Source: Paraeggerthella hongkongensis
Lineage (GTDB): Bacteria > Actinomycetota > Coriobacteriia > Coriobacteriales > Eggerthellaceae
Direction of reading: 5' to 3'
NCBI RefSeq assembly: GCF_003340345.1
Contig: NZ_PPTQ01000005.1
Location: 1 to 64,000, forward strand
DNA: 64,000 nt
Shown here piece by piece: positions 37,445 through 45,768 of the stretch (position 1 is its first letter; each line of letters starts with the position of its first letter). The notes under the pieces were generated by a model, which searched no databases, was not told the origin of the DNA, and worked only from the letters and a program-made list of their open reading frames with translations. A program made the position numbers and the translations under genes.

Positions 37445-38272
37445 CTAGAACGACGTCCAACCGCCGTCGGTTGCGACGACTTCGCCGGTCATGTGAGAGG
37501 CATCGTCCGAGGCTAAGAACAGGATCGAGGCGGCTTGCTCTTCGGCTTCGGCATCTCGTTTCAGCATGGACTCGGTCTTTTGCCCGGCCATCGATGCGGC
37601 GTCGGCCGGATCAGCCCCAGCGGCTACGGCCGCCTGCTGCTTCTCCATCACGTATGCGTACGCCTCTTCGACCATGGGCGTGGCGGTTCCGGCGGGATTG
37701 ACCGAGTTGACGCGCACGCCGTAGCGTGCGTAATCCAGCGCGAGGTTCTTGGTCAGGCCGTTGACGGCGTGCTTCGATGCAACGTAGGCGGGGTTGCCCG
37801 GCAAGCCGGTCATGCCGGCGATGGACGCTACGTTGACGATGGACCCGCCGTCGCCCTGCGCGATGAACTGCCGAAGCTCGTGCTTTGCGCAGAAAAACAC
37901 CGTGTAGAGGTTGTTCGCCATGGTGTAGTCCATCTGCTCCTTGGTCAGCTCGTGCACGTTGTCGGGCTGGCCCATCACGCCGGCGTTGTTCACGGCGATG
38001 TCCAGACGTCCGAACGCTTCGACCGTTCTGGCCACCATAGCCTGGGCGTTCTCTTCTATGGAGAGGTCGAGGGGCAGGAACAGCGCATCGGGAGCTACGG
38101 CGCGAACCTCGGCAAGCGTTTTCTCGCCCTCGTCTTCAAGGCGGTCGACCAGCACGAGCTTCGCTCCTTCTGCGGCTGCGCGCAGAGCGGTGGCACGTCC
38201 GATGCCACGCGCGGCTCCGGTTATGATCATGACTTTTCCGTTGAAACGGCCTTCGTACGCCTGCTTTGCCAT
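37445..38272 (-). CDS. SDR-family NAD(P)-dependent oxidoreductase
   Basis: The 275-residue protein is a classical short-chain dehydrogenase: cofactor motif TGAARGIG (about residues 20-27), NNAG at about 99, catalytic Ser in 'VASIAG', and Tyr-Lys in YVASKHA. The C-terminal 'GEVVATDGGWTSF' is typical. Sugar alcohols, steroids or bile acids are all possible substrates; Eggerthellaceae encode several hydroxysteroid dehydrogenases of this class, but nothing here proves that role. ATG 38272 follows GGAGGCATCTC. Confidence 0.88.
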   Translation of the reverse strand: MAKQAYEGRFNGKVMIITGAARGIGRATALRAAAEGAKLVLVDRLEDEGEKTLAEVRAVAPDALFLPLDLSIEENAQAMVARTVEAFGRLDIAVNNAGVMGQPDNVHELTKEQMDYTMANNLYTVFFCAKHELRQFIAQGDGGSIVNVASIAGMTGLPGNPAYVASKHAVNGLTKNLALDYARYGVRVNSVNPAGTATPMVEEAYAYVMEKQQAAVAAGADPADAASMAGQKTESMLKRDAEAEEQAASILFLASDDASHMTGEVVATDGGWTSF

Positions 38273-38428
38273 GAGATGCCTCCTTCGAGAGCGGGTTGGC
38301 GCGCTTCGCGGAAAACGGCGCGAAGCGACACTTCCAGCGTACGCTTTCGGCGATTGGGTTTGAAGGGGTTTCCGCAAAAAGCGCCGCCCCATGCGTTTTC
38401 GGCTTGCGCGGTTGGCGTCTGTAGCGGT

Positions 38429-38538
38429 TTGCGATACGACTGCAGCGGTTTGCGCGGCGCTTGCGGCAGTTTGCGTGACGCCCGCAACGGCTTGCGTGAT
38501 GCCTGCGGCGACTTGCGCGCTGTCGCTGCCAGCTTGCG
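38429..38538. repeat. Tandem array with exact 21-bp period
   Basis: TTGCG recurs at 38429, 38450, 38471, 38492, 38513 and 38534, exactly 21 bp apart, within a degenerate GCGGTTTGCGTGACGCC-type unit. The last unit merges with the left end of repeat R3. No gene is supported in the stretch 38273-38533. Confidence 0.8.
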
Positions 38539-38742
38539 CTCGCGAAATCGCGTTTGCTGGCAGGTTTTGACGGTTGGAGGTTGTTGTTTCGGGCTTGCGG
38601 AAGCAACCTAAGTGCCAAGCGTATTGATGCACCGCTTTGAGCTGGGGAAACGAAAAGCGTGTCGATTAGTGCCGAGGCTGTGCGTCCGTGTAGCAACCTC
38701 AAACCGTCAAAACCTGCCAAGAATCGCAAGTTTTCGAGCGCA
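38534..38742 (+). repeat. R3: 209-bp element with terminal inverted repeats (copy 3 of 3)
   Basis: The left end TTGCGCTCGC and the right end GAGCGCAA are complementary. Further in, GCTGGCAGGTTTTGACGGTT on the left faces AACCGTCAAAACCTGCCA on the right. The interior GGGGAAACGAAAAGCG aligns with the R1/R2 interior in the same orientation. It lies between the SDR gene and metG. Confidence 0.85.
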
Positions 38743-38900
38743 ACCCCCCTCCGCACGGGGCGCCGCAGCCCGCCCTGCGGACGCACGCAACAACGCAGCC
38801 GAACCCCCCCCGCATGGGGCGCTGCAGCCGAGCGCAACCCGCCGCACGGACGCACGGGAGCCGCAGTCCGCCATGCGGACGCACGGGGTGCCGCATCCCT
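38743..38900. repeat. GC-rich degenerate repeats beside R3
   Basis: CGGACGCACG occurs at 38778, 38847 and 38876 within variants of CCGCAGTCCGCCATG. No reading frame with a ribosome site is present up to metG. Confidence 0.5.
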
Positions 38901-39140
38901 CCTAACGTGCGCCCCCCATCCCGCGCCCGCGCATTTACGCGCGGGATCGTCGTGCCGTGCGTTTTCGACGTGCTTTGCGGCGGCGTCAAGCGACCGTGTT
39001 AAAATAACCAGTTGCTGTTGCGCCGCAGCCTTGCTTGCGCAGACGGCACATGCAGGCGCCCGCATCATCCGCGGAGCGCGCCGACCATCCGGCCGACGAG
39101 GCATCATGCGCCACGCGGCCCCGAGAACAAAGGAAGCACC

Positions 39141-40721
39141 ATGCCAAAGGGAACCTACTCGTTCACCACTCCGATCTACTACGTAAACGCAGCCCCGCAT
39201 CTGGGCACGGCCTACGCTACCATCGCGCCGGACACCGTTGCGCGCTATCAGCGCATGAACGGCTACGACGTGGCGTTCGTGACGGGCATGGACGAGCATG
39301 GCCAGAAGGTGGCCGATACGGCGGCGGCCAAGGGCATGACCCCGCAGGACTGGTGCGACTCCATGGAGCCGGCGTTTCGCGATGCATGGGATATGCTGGA
39401 TATCACGTACACCGATTTCGTGCGCACCACCGAGCCGCGCCATGCGCGTTCCGTCAAGAAGTTTTGGCAGGAGCTTTTCGACAAGGGCTGGTGCTACAAG
39501 GGCAGCTACGAGGGCTGGTACTGCGTGCACGAGGAGACGTACTACGCCGAGAGCGACCTTGAGAAGAATGAGGAAGGCGCGTTCGTCTGCCCCGACTGCA
39601 AGCGCCCCGTGCAGAAGGCGGGCGGCGAAGAGAACTGGTTCTTCAAGCTGTCCGAATTCCAGGAGCCGCTGCTCAAGTTCTACGAGGAGCATCCGGATTT
39701 CATCCGCCCCGAAACGCGCAGGAACGAGATCGTGTCGTTCGTGGCCGGCGGCCTGAAAGACCTGTCCATCAGCCGTTCCACGTTCGATTGGGGCGTGCCG
39801 CTGCCGTTTGACGAAAGCCACGTGGCGTACGTGTGGGCCGACGCGCTGATCGCGTACCTTACGGGCATCGGGTACGCCGACGACGAACGCTCCGACGAGT
39901 TCGAGCAGCGCTGGCCCATGCAGTACCATTTCGTGGGCAAGGACATCACGCGATTCCACTGCGTGATCTGGCCCGCCATGCTCATGGCCGCAGGACTGCC
40001 CATCACGCATACCGTGTTCGGGCACGGCTTCCTGCTGACCAAGGGCGAGAAGATGTCGAAGTCTCGCGGCAACGCCCTCAAGCCGGCCGATCTGGTAAAG
40101 GTGTTCGGTGTGGACGCGTACCGCTACTATTTCATGAGCGACGTCCAGTTCGGCAGCGACGGCTCCATTTCCATGGAGCGCATGGTGCAGGTGTACAACG
40201 CCGATCTGGCGAATACGTGGGGCAACCTGTGCAGCCGCGTGTTCAACATGACGAAGAAGTACTTCGACTCGAAGGTTCCGGAGGTGCCGGCGTTTGCCGC
40301 GGAAAACCCGCTGCGCGAGATCTCCGACGAGCTGTATGCCGAATACGACGCGTGCATGTCCCAGGTTGACTTCACCGGTGCGGCGGCTGCGGTGCAGAAG
40401 CTTGCCGGTCGCGTGAACCTGTACGTGGAGGAGTCCGCGCCGTGGAACCTGGCGAAGTCCGAAGAGACGGCTGACCAGCTGAAAGCCGTTATCTACAATG
40501 CGCTCGAGGCCATTCGCATCATCGCGCTGTACATGGCTCCGTTCATGCCGAACACGTCGGCCGAGGTGTTCCGTCGCTTGAGCTTGGGCGACATCACGGC
40601 CGTGACCGACATCGAAGCTGCTACGGCATGGGGCCAGCTTCCCGCCGGCAACCAGGTGGAGATCGGCGATCCGCTGTTCCCGCGCTTGGATATGGACTCT
40701 ATCGATCTGAATATGGAATAA
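39141..40721 (+). CDS. metG: Methionyl-tRNA synthetase
   Basis: The 526-residue class I synthetase has PHLGTAYATI (HIGH-type motif, about residue 19) and KMSKSRGN (KMSKS loop), with the connective peptide including CPDC, and the anticodon-binding helical domain near the C-terminus. No C-terminal tRNA-binding extension is present, so it is the short form. ATG 39141 follows AAAGGAAG. tatD follows downstream, a common neighbour. Confidence 0.96.
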   Translation: MPKGTYSFTTPIYYVNAAPHLGTAYATIAPDTVARYQRMNGYDVAFVTGMDEHGQKVADTAAAKGMTPQDWCDSMEPAFRDAWDMLDITYTDFVRTTEPRHARSVKKFWQELFDKGWCYKGSYEGWYCVHEETYYAESDLEKNEEGAFVCPDCKRPVQKAGGEENWFFKLSEFQEPLLKFYEEHPDFIRPETRRNEIVSFVAGGLKDLSISRSTFDWGVPLPFDESHVAYVWADALIAYLTGIGYADDERSDEFEQRWPMQYHFVGKDITRFHCVIWPAMLMAAGLPITHTVFGHGFLLTKGEKMSKSRGNALKPADLVKVFGVDAYRYYFMSDVQFGSDGSISMERMVQVYNADLANTWGNLCSRVFNMTKKYFDSKVPEVPAFAAENPLREISDELYAEYDACMSQVDFTGAAAAVQKLAGRVNLYVEESAPWNLAKSEETADQLKAVIYNALEAIRIIALYMAPFMPNTSAEVFRRLSLGDITAVTDIEAATAWGQLPAGNQVEIGDPLFPRLDMDSIDLNME

Positions 40722-40848
40722 GCGCGTTTCGCCGGCCGCCGGGTCGGCGGAACCACCCGACGCTGCGGTACGTTCTCGCACGAAGATCACGCGCGGGAGC
40801 GTACCTCGCTGACCTGGGGAGAACCTGCAAGAAAGAAAGGGCCTGCCC

Positions 40849-41868
40849 ATGACCGACGAACGACAAGAACCCGTTTTCGATGACCCGCTGTTTCGCCAGA
40901 AGCGCAAGCATGGAACGTACCGCGTGGTAGAGGCGCCGCAGCTGGAGGCCGAGGTGGCCGATACGCACGTGCATTTGCAGCTGTTGCCCGACCCGTCGCT
41001 TGCGATCGCGCGCTGCGCCGCGCACAAGGTGGGCTTCCTTTGCACGATCGTTGATGCGTTCGAGGACGGGTCGACCACGTTCGATCGTCTGAATTCGTGG
41101 CGCTTCGAAGCGGCTGCCGCTGCGAAGCGTTTCACGGGATGGACTTGAAGCGATCCGTTTCCGCGCGTGCCGCGGATTCGCATTGCAACGGGATGCCATC
41201 CCCATAACGCGCGGTACTACGACGACGGGTTGGAAGCCGATCTGCGCGCGCGACTGGCCGATCCTCGCGTGTGCGCCGTCGGCGAGATAGGGCTGGACTT
41301 CCATTACGATTTCTCGCCGCGCGAAGATCAGCGTCGTGCGTTTCGCCGTCAGGTTCGCCTGGCGAAAGAGGCGGGGCTTCCCGTTGTGCTGCACGTGCGC
41401 GAGGCTCACGACGAGGCGCTTGCCCTCATGCGCGAAGAGGGCTTCCCTGCGGCGGGGACGCTGCTCCACTGCTTCAATTTGGGGTGGGACGTGCTGGAGC
41501 CGTGGGTCGAAGAGGGGTGCTATGTGGCCTTTGGCGGGCCGCTCACGTTCAAGAACGCCGACGACGTGCGCGATGCCGCCTCTCGCGTTCCTGAGAATCG
41601 CCTGGTTACCGAAACGGACGCTCCGTACATGACGCCTGAGCCCATGCGCGGCATGACCTGCGGTCCCGAGCACGTCATCTTCACCGCAGAGCGCATGGCG
41701 CAGGTGCGCGGGTGCGAACCGGGGCAAGACCGCGCGACGCTTCTCGAGCGCATGATGGAAAACGCGCGCGATCTGCTGGATCGCCCTGCAACGGCGTGGC
41801 AGAAGGCGGCGTCCGAAGCTCGAGCAGCCGGTTCCGCAGGCGCCGCCTCGTCGCGCGAAGGGCTGTGA
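40849..41868 (+). pseudogene. tatD: TatD-family deoxyribonuclease interrupted by an in-frame TGA
   Basis: Two open segments in the same frame together make a complete TatD hydrolase of about 339 residues. The first carries the metal pair THVHL (His40, His42) and ends at TGA 41146-41148. The second resumes without frame change and has GCHPHN, 'GEIGLDFHYDFSPR', 'HVREAH', 'LLHCF' and 'TETDAPYMTPEP'. Nothing else is damaged. The cause may be a nonsense mutation, a sequencing error or UGA recoding; a hairpin just downstream is noted in the findings. It lies between metG and a flavodoxin-like gene, which overlaps its end by one base. Confidence 0.85.
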
Positions 41869-42521
41869 TGCACGTGAATCGCCTGATTATATGCGGGTCT
41901 CCGCGCGCGCGAGGTCGTAGCGCGGCCTTGTGCGAGGCGATTCGGTGGGCGTACGAGGATGCGTGCCCCGACGATCGCGTCGACGTGGTCATGCTGTCCG
42001 ACGTGCATATCGCGCCGTGCACGGGGTGCGATGTGTGCAGGCGAAACGTGCCCGGGCGCGACGAGCTGTACTGCATCATCGCCGACGATATGGTGCGCGT
42101 TCGCCGGCTGCTCAACGAGTGCGATCAGCTTGTCGTGGTGACGCCGGTGTACTTTGCCGGGGTCCCCGCGCAGTTCAAGTCGTTTCTCGATCGGCTGCAA
42201 CCTTACTTTTGGACGAATCGCCGTCAAGAGCGGAAGCGCCCCGCTGACCTGCACGTGGTGGGGGAGGGCGGCGATCCGCACGGATTCGGCCCGCTTGTGG
42301 GCACCGTGCGATCGGCTTTGGCCGTGGCGGGGCTTCGGCTGGATACGGTGCATGATTGGGTGGGCCTTATTCCGCCTGATGGCAGCGTGCCCGAAGGTAC
42401 TGACGTTTTGACGGGCGGGCGCGTGCACCCCGCTTCGGCTTACACGTGCTCGGGCCCCGATGGCGTCCATCCGCGTGCGGTCGAGCCGCGCGCCGAAACT
42501 GCGACAGGAGATTCGCTATGA
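41868..42521 (+). CDS. Flavodoxin-fold NAD(P)H-dependent oxidoreductase
   Basis: The 217-residue protein shows the FMN phosphate loop ICGSPRARGRS, 'HIAPCTGCDVCRR' and 'VVVTPVYFAGVPAQFKSFLDR', the NADPH-dependent FMN reductase pattern. The paired cysteines are typical of iron-sulfur flavoprotein-like members in anaerobes. It starts at ATG 41868 within the tatD stop (TGATG) and ends overlapping the rsmA start (ATGA), so all three are coupled. Physiological partner unknown. Confidence 0.85.
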   Translation: MHVNRLIICGSPRARGRSAALCEAIRWAYEDACPDDRVDVVMLSDVHIAPCTGCDVCRRNVPGRDELYCIIADDMVRVRRLLNECDQLVVVTPVYFAGVPAQFKSFLDRLQPYFWTNRRQERKRPADLHVVGEGGDPHGFGPLVGTVRSALAVAGLRLDTVHDWVGLIPPDGSVPEGTDVLTGGRVHPASAYTCSGPDGVHPRAVEPRAETATGDSL

Positions 42522-43411
42522 CCAAGCTTTCGCCTTTGGCGAGCGTGGCTGAAACGCGTGCGGTTCTGGAAGCGCACGGCTTGACGACCAAGTACTCGCT
42601 TGGCCAGAACTTCCTCATCAACGACGCTATCCTGCAAAAGATCGTCGCGCTGTCCCAGGTGTCCGAAAGCGACGACGTGTTGGAGGTGGGCCCCGGAATC
42701 GGGACGCTTACCATCGCTTTGCTGAAGCATGCGGGGCGCGTCGCGTCGGTCGAGCGCGATGCGGATCTGCCTGCCGTGCTGGCGGAAACGCTTGCGCCCT
42801 GGGCGGACCGCTTTACGCTGATCAGCAAGGATGCGCTTGATTTGCGCACCGAGGACTTGCCGTTTTCCCCGACCAAGCTGGTAGCGAATCTTCCGTATGC
42901 GGTTGCCGCCACCGTGGTGCTCGATTACTTCGAGGGCTTTGCGTCGCTGGAAAGCGCCACCGTTATGGTGCAGAAGGAAGTTGCCGACCGCATGGCGGCG
43001 CAGCCCGGCACCAAAACGTACGGCGCGTACACCGTCAAGCTGCGCCTGTACGCGGAGCCGGCGGGTCGTTTTGCGGTGGGGCCGGGCAACTTCTTCCCGC
43101 CTCCGCGCGTGGAAAGCGCGGTCCTGCGGCTCGATCGTCGTCCCGTGTTCGACGAGGCTGGCGATCCGCTTGACGCCGTCGCCCTCAAGGCTGCTGCCGT
43201 GATGGCGGACGCATCGTTCGCGACGCGCCGCAAGACCATAGCGAATTCGTGCAAGACGTATTTCGGCGGGCGCGGTGCCGAGGGCGCGCGCGTGATCGAG
43301 CGCCTGCCCGAACTGCTTGATCACGCCGGCATCGATCCCAAGCGTCGTGGAGAAACCCTTGACCTGCCCGAGTTCATCAAGCTGGGAGCTGCTTTGCAGC
43401 AAATCGTTTAG
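42518..43411 (+). CDS. rsmA: 16S rRNA (adenine-1518/1519-N6)-dimethyltransferase
   Basis: The 297-residue enzyme (KsgA) dimethylates the two adenines of the helix-45 loop. Marks are 'KYSLGQNFLIND', SAM motif 'VLEVGPGIGTLT', 'SVERDADL' and the catalytic 'NLPYAV', with 'FFPPPRVESAVL'. ATG 42518 follows ACAGGAG and overlaps the previous stop. veg follows after the small zinc gene, as is common in Gram-positive genomes. Confidence 0.95.
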   Translation: MTKLSPLASVAETRAVLEAHGLTTKYSLGQNFLINDAILQKIVALSQVSESDDVLEVGPGIGTLTIALLKHAGRVASVERDADLPAVLAETLAPWADRFTLISKDALDLRTEDLPFSPTKLVANLPYAVAATVVLDYFEGFASLESATVMVQKEVADRMAAQPGTKTYGAYTVKLRLYAEPAGRFAVGPGNFFPPPRVESAVLRLDRRPVFDEAGDPLDAVALKAAAVMADASFATRRKTIANSCKTYFGGRGAEGARVIERLPELLDHAGIDPKRRGETLDLPEFIKLGAALQQIV

Positions 43412-43516
43412 GGGCGAAGCGGGGAGGCGGAGCCCGTGAGCCAGGGGAGACGCCTCGCCGGCGCAGCGCTCTTGCCTTGTTGCGGGCGGGTCAACGACCC
43501 GCCCATTTCTCGCGTC

Positions 43517-43738
43517 TTAGGCTGCGTTCTCGAAAGCTTGCAGCAGCTTTTTCCTGAGCGCCTTGCCTTTTCCGCATTTGGGGTTTGCGAGCGGACATGA
43601 CTTTTTGCAACAAGGGCATGTCCGCCCCTCAATCGGGCTTCCGCTCTTTTTCGCGGAAGCCTTCTTGCTTTTCTCGACGGCCTTCGCGGATTTTTTCTTC
43701 TTGGCGGCTTTCTTCTCCTGATCGCGTTTCTTTCCCAT
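43517..43738 (-). CDS. Small lysine-rich protein with Cys cluster (73 aa)
   Basis: The first 35 residues are almost entirely Lys/Ala/Glu/Ser. The second half has CPCCKKSC-PLANPKCGKG, four or five cysteines that could bind zinc. A good ribosome site (AGGAAG) precedes the ATG, so it is probably expressed. Family unknown to me. A basic tail plus zinc knuckle suggests nucleic-acid or ribosome binding, but that is inference. It opposes rsmA and veg. Confidence 0.7.
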   Translation of the reverse strand: MGKKRDQEKKAAKKKKSAKAVEKSKKASAKKSGSPIEGRTCPCCKKSCPLANPKCGKGKALRKKLLQAFENAA

Positions 43739-43756
43739 GGTGCTTCCTGCTCGTCC

Positions 43757-43797
43757 TCGTCCTTATATGATGCCAATAAAGTAGCATATAAGGACGA
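43757..43797. promoter_or_regulatory. 13-bp inverted repeat before the zinc-cluster gene
   Basis: TCGTCCTTATATG (43757-43769) and CATATAAGGACGA (43785-43797) are perfect complements with a 15-base spacer, 18 bp upstream of the small gene. It is probably an operator or 5'-leader hairpin. Confidence 0.6.
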
Positions 43798-43950
43798 AGC
43801 TTGTGAACGAGCAAAACGAAAGCGACATAGTTTACCTAAGAAAACATTGCATAGATCACGCGAGCGATTCTGCATGAAAAAGGTTGTAAGGGGCTGAAAA
43901 CATGCGAATTAAGGGGGATTCGTGCAGATTTCCCTCTGTATTGACTGTAA

Positions 43951-43959
43951 TGGTATAAT
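43951..43959 (+). promoter_or_regulatory. Extended -10 promoter of veg
   Basis: TGGTATAAT is a perfect extended -10 in an AT-rich stretch 46 bp before veg. No -35 at the usual distance is evident; the TTGACT at 43941 is too close. Confidence 0.6.
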
Positions 43960-44005
43960 TTTAATTTGTTATCTCTGTATATAGCATAAGCGAGAAAGAG
44001 TGAGC

Positions 44006-44341
44006 ATGGATTTAGCGAAACAAGCCAAAATCGTCGACTCCATTCATGATACGTTACATGACTTCGTCGGTCAACGCCTAAAAGTGCGTGCCAACATGGG
44101 CCGCTCCAAGATTGTTGAGAGCGAAGGCGTGCTCATGCAGGTGCACCCTCAGTTGTTCATCCTGGAGGTCGATCGCAAGCGCGGGCGCACCGCTCGTCAG
44201 TCCTACCAGTACGTTGACGTTCTGACCGGCATGGTTGAGCTTTCCCAGAACGGCGAGCCGCTGTTCGAGCCCTTCGTGCCCGAGGCCGAAGGCGCCGTTT
44301 CCGAGGTTAGCCCCGCTGAGGGAGAGAAAGTACTTTCCTAG
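44006..44341 (+). CDS. veg: Veg family protein
   Basis: The 111-residue protein begins MDLAKQAKIVDSIHDTLHDFVGQRLKVRAN (core VGQRLKVRANMGR), matching Veg. In Bacillus Veg stimulates biofilm formation, and the gene lies beside ksgA/rsmA. Here it also follows rsmA. ATG 44006 has GAAAGAG upstream; GTG 44000 is an alternative. A terminator follows. Confidence 0.85.
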   Translation: MDLAKQAKIVDSIHDTLHDFVGQRLKVRANMGRSKIVESEGVLMQVHPQLFILEVDRKRGRTARQSYQYVDVLTGMVELSQNGEPLFEPFVPEAEGAVSEVSPAEGEKVLS

Positions 44342-44362
44342 CCTTTTGGCATACTTATAGAG

Positions 44363-44398
44363 AAGGCGGGCACCGTGCGAACGGGCCCGCCTTTCGTT
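44363..44398 (+). terminator. Terminator of veg
   Basis: AAGGCGGGC pairs with GCCCGCCTT over a 13-base loop, followed by TCGTTTC. It also faces the end of the leftward apbE gene. Confidence 0.75.
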
Positions 44399-44419
44399 TC
44401 GAGTCGCTTGACGCTTGGC

Positions 44420-45403
44420 CTACGCTTCGATCACGTTGCCTTCGGCGTTGACGAAGTACGCGGCAAGGATGGCGGGATGCTTGCGAGCGAAAGCGCATCC
44501 GCGCTCTATGCCCAGCGCCAGCAGCGTGGTCGAGTATCCTTCGGCGTCAATCGATCGGCGCGCGAGCACGGTTGCGCCCGCTGCGTCGGTTTGGACGGGG
44601 TACCCTGTTTCCGGGTTCAGGATATGATGGTACAGCGCGCCGTTCCGGGTGAAGCACCGCTCGTACACGCCGCTTGTTACTGCGGAAGCTTCCCTGATCG
44701 CAACAGCTCCTACCAGTGCATGCTTGTCGCGCGGGTCTTGCAACCCGATGCGCCAAGGGCTTCCGTCCGGCTTTTGCCCGTGCGCAACCACGTTGCCGCC
44801 TAAATTCACGATGAACGATTCAAGGCCGTGCGATGCCAGGAGTTCCGCCAGGCGATCGGCTATCCATCCCTTGGCTATTCCGCCTACGTCCACTGCCGCT
44901 TGCGGGTCGTCGAGCCGTGCTTCCCAGCCGCCGTCTGCTTGCTCCACGTGCACGCCGCGCCAATTCACATGGGAAAGGGCTTCCACCAAGGTTATTTGAT
45001 CAGGTATGACGCCCTTGTGGAAGTCCCAGAGGCGCACTGCGGCCCCCATGGTGATGTCGAACCGCCCTTCGCTGTCCGCGCAGTAGCGTAAAGCTTCGTT
45101 CAGAAGCTGGGCAGTATCGGCTCCAATGGGCGTCGACGCCCCCTCGGCAGCGTTGAGGCGCGCTATGTCCGAATGGGGAAGCGTGCGCGACAGCGATCGC
45201 TCGAACGAGCGGCAGGCAGCGCGCGCGTCTTCGAACGCGGTGCGGCATCGATCGGGGTCGGCGTAGGCTTGCAACGTGACGACGGTGTTGAACGCATAGA
45301 ACCGATGCGTCATCATTCCGGTGTCGCTGGGGCCGTGCGTTTCGTGCTCGTGCTCGAGCGGTATCGCGTCGCGCTTGGGCGCGCCTGTTTCGAAAGTATC
45401 CAT
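44420..45403 (-). CDS. apbE: FAD:protein FMN transferase (ApbE)
   Basis: The protein of about 327 residues attaches FMN to Ser/Thr of target flavoproteins outside the membrane. Family marks are 'FYAFNTVVTLQ', 'VDVGGIAKGWIADRLAELL' (FAD site, core DVGGIAKG), 'VNLGGNVVAHG' and 'HHILNPETGYPVQTD'. No signal peptide is obvious, so it may be cytoplasmic, or the start may be misplaced. The start is uncertain (ATG 45403, or TTG 45421). Confidence 0.9.
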   Translation of the reverse strand: MDTFETGAPKRDAIPLEHEHETHGPSDTGMMTHRFYAFNTVVTLQAYADPDRCRTAFEDARAACRSFERSLSRTLPHSDIARLNAAEGASTPIGADTAQLLNEALRYCADSEGRFDITMGAAVRLWDFHKGVIPDQITLVEALSHVNWRGVHVEQADGGWEARLDDPQAAVDVGGIAKGWIADRLAELLASHGLESFIVNLGGNVVAHGQKPDGSPWRIGLQDPRDKHALVGAVAIREASAVTSGVYERCFTRNGALYHHILNPETGYPVQTDAAGATVLARRSIDAEGYSTTLLALGIERGCAFARKHPAILAAYFVNAEGNVIEA

Positions 45404-45545
45404 GCGCACAGTATACGGCAAAGCCCTTCACCGGGACGTTCGCTTCCTGCGGCAAGGAGCTTCCCGGACTTTTTGCAGACTGCTGCCTGATAGGAACAGC
45501 AAGCGGAACTTTCTTGTGCGGTTGCGACTGCGACTCGCCTTGGAG

Positions 45546-45734
45546 CTAGTCTTGCGGCTCTGAGGTGGAAACGTTCTGGCGGGCAATGCTGGATTGCTCG
45601 CTGATGGCGCGCACCACGTCGTCTCTCAGCGAGGGCACGTCGTCGGTCGAGTCCGCGGTGTCGAAAAGCGACGCGATGGCTTGCGAGAGTTCGATGATGC
45701 GGAGGTTCAGCTCGCGATCTGAAGATGTTCCCAT
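45546..45734 (-). CDS. Small acidic hypothetical protein (62 aa)
   Basis: ATG 45734 is preceded by AGAAGGAAGGAAACGATC, a good ribosome site. The sequence is hydrophilic with one amphipathic helix (LRIIELSQAIASLF) and an acidic middle. No family recognised. It lies 34 bp after the LysR gene in the same direction, so it may be in its transcript. Confidence 0.55.
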   Translation of the reverse strand: MGTSSDRELNLRIIELSQAIASLFDTADSTDDVPSLRDDVVRAISEQSSIARQNVSTSEPQD

Positions 45735-45768
45735 GATCGTTTCCTTCCTTCTTTCGCTTGGCTTGTCG

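Noticed and set aside
38429-38538. CRISPR array
   Set aside because: Contiguous 21-bp units without spacers, no cas genes and no conserved long repeat.
38136-41183. 1015-codon leftward open frame over metG and R3
   Set aside because: Shadow of metG plus GC-rich repeats; no recognisable protein features.
43941-43959. Standard promoter TTGACT/TATAAT
   Set aside because: The two boxes are only 7 bp apart; the extended -10 alone is retained.
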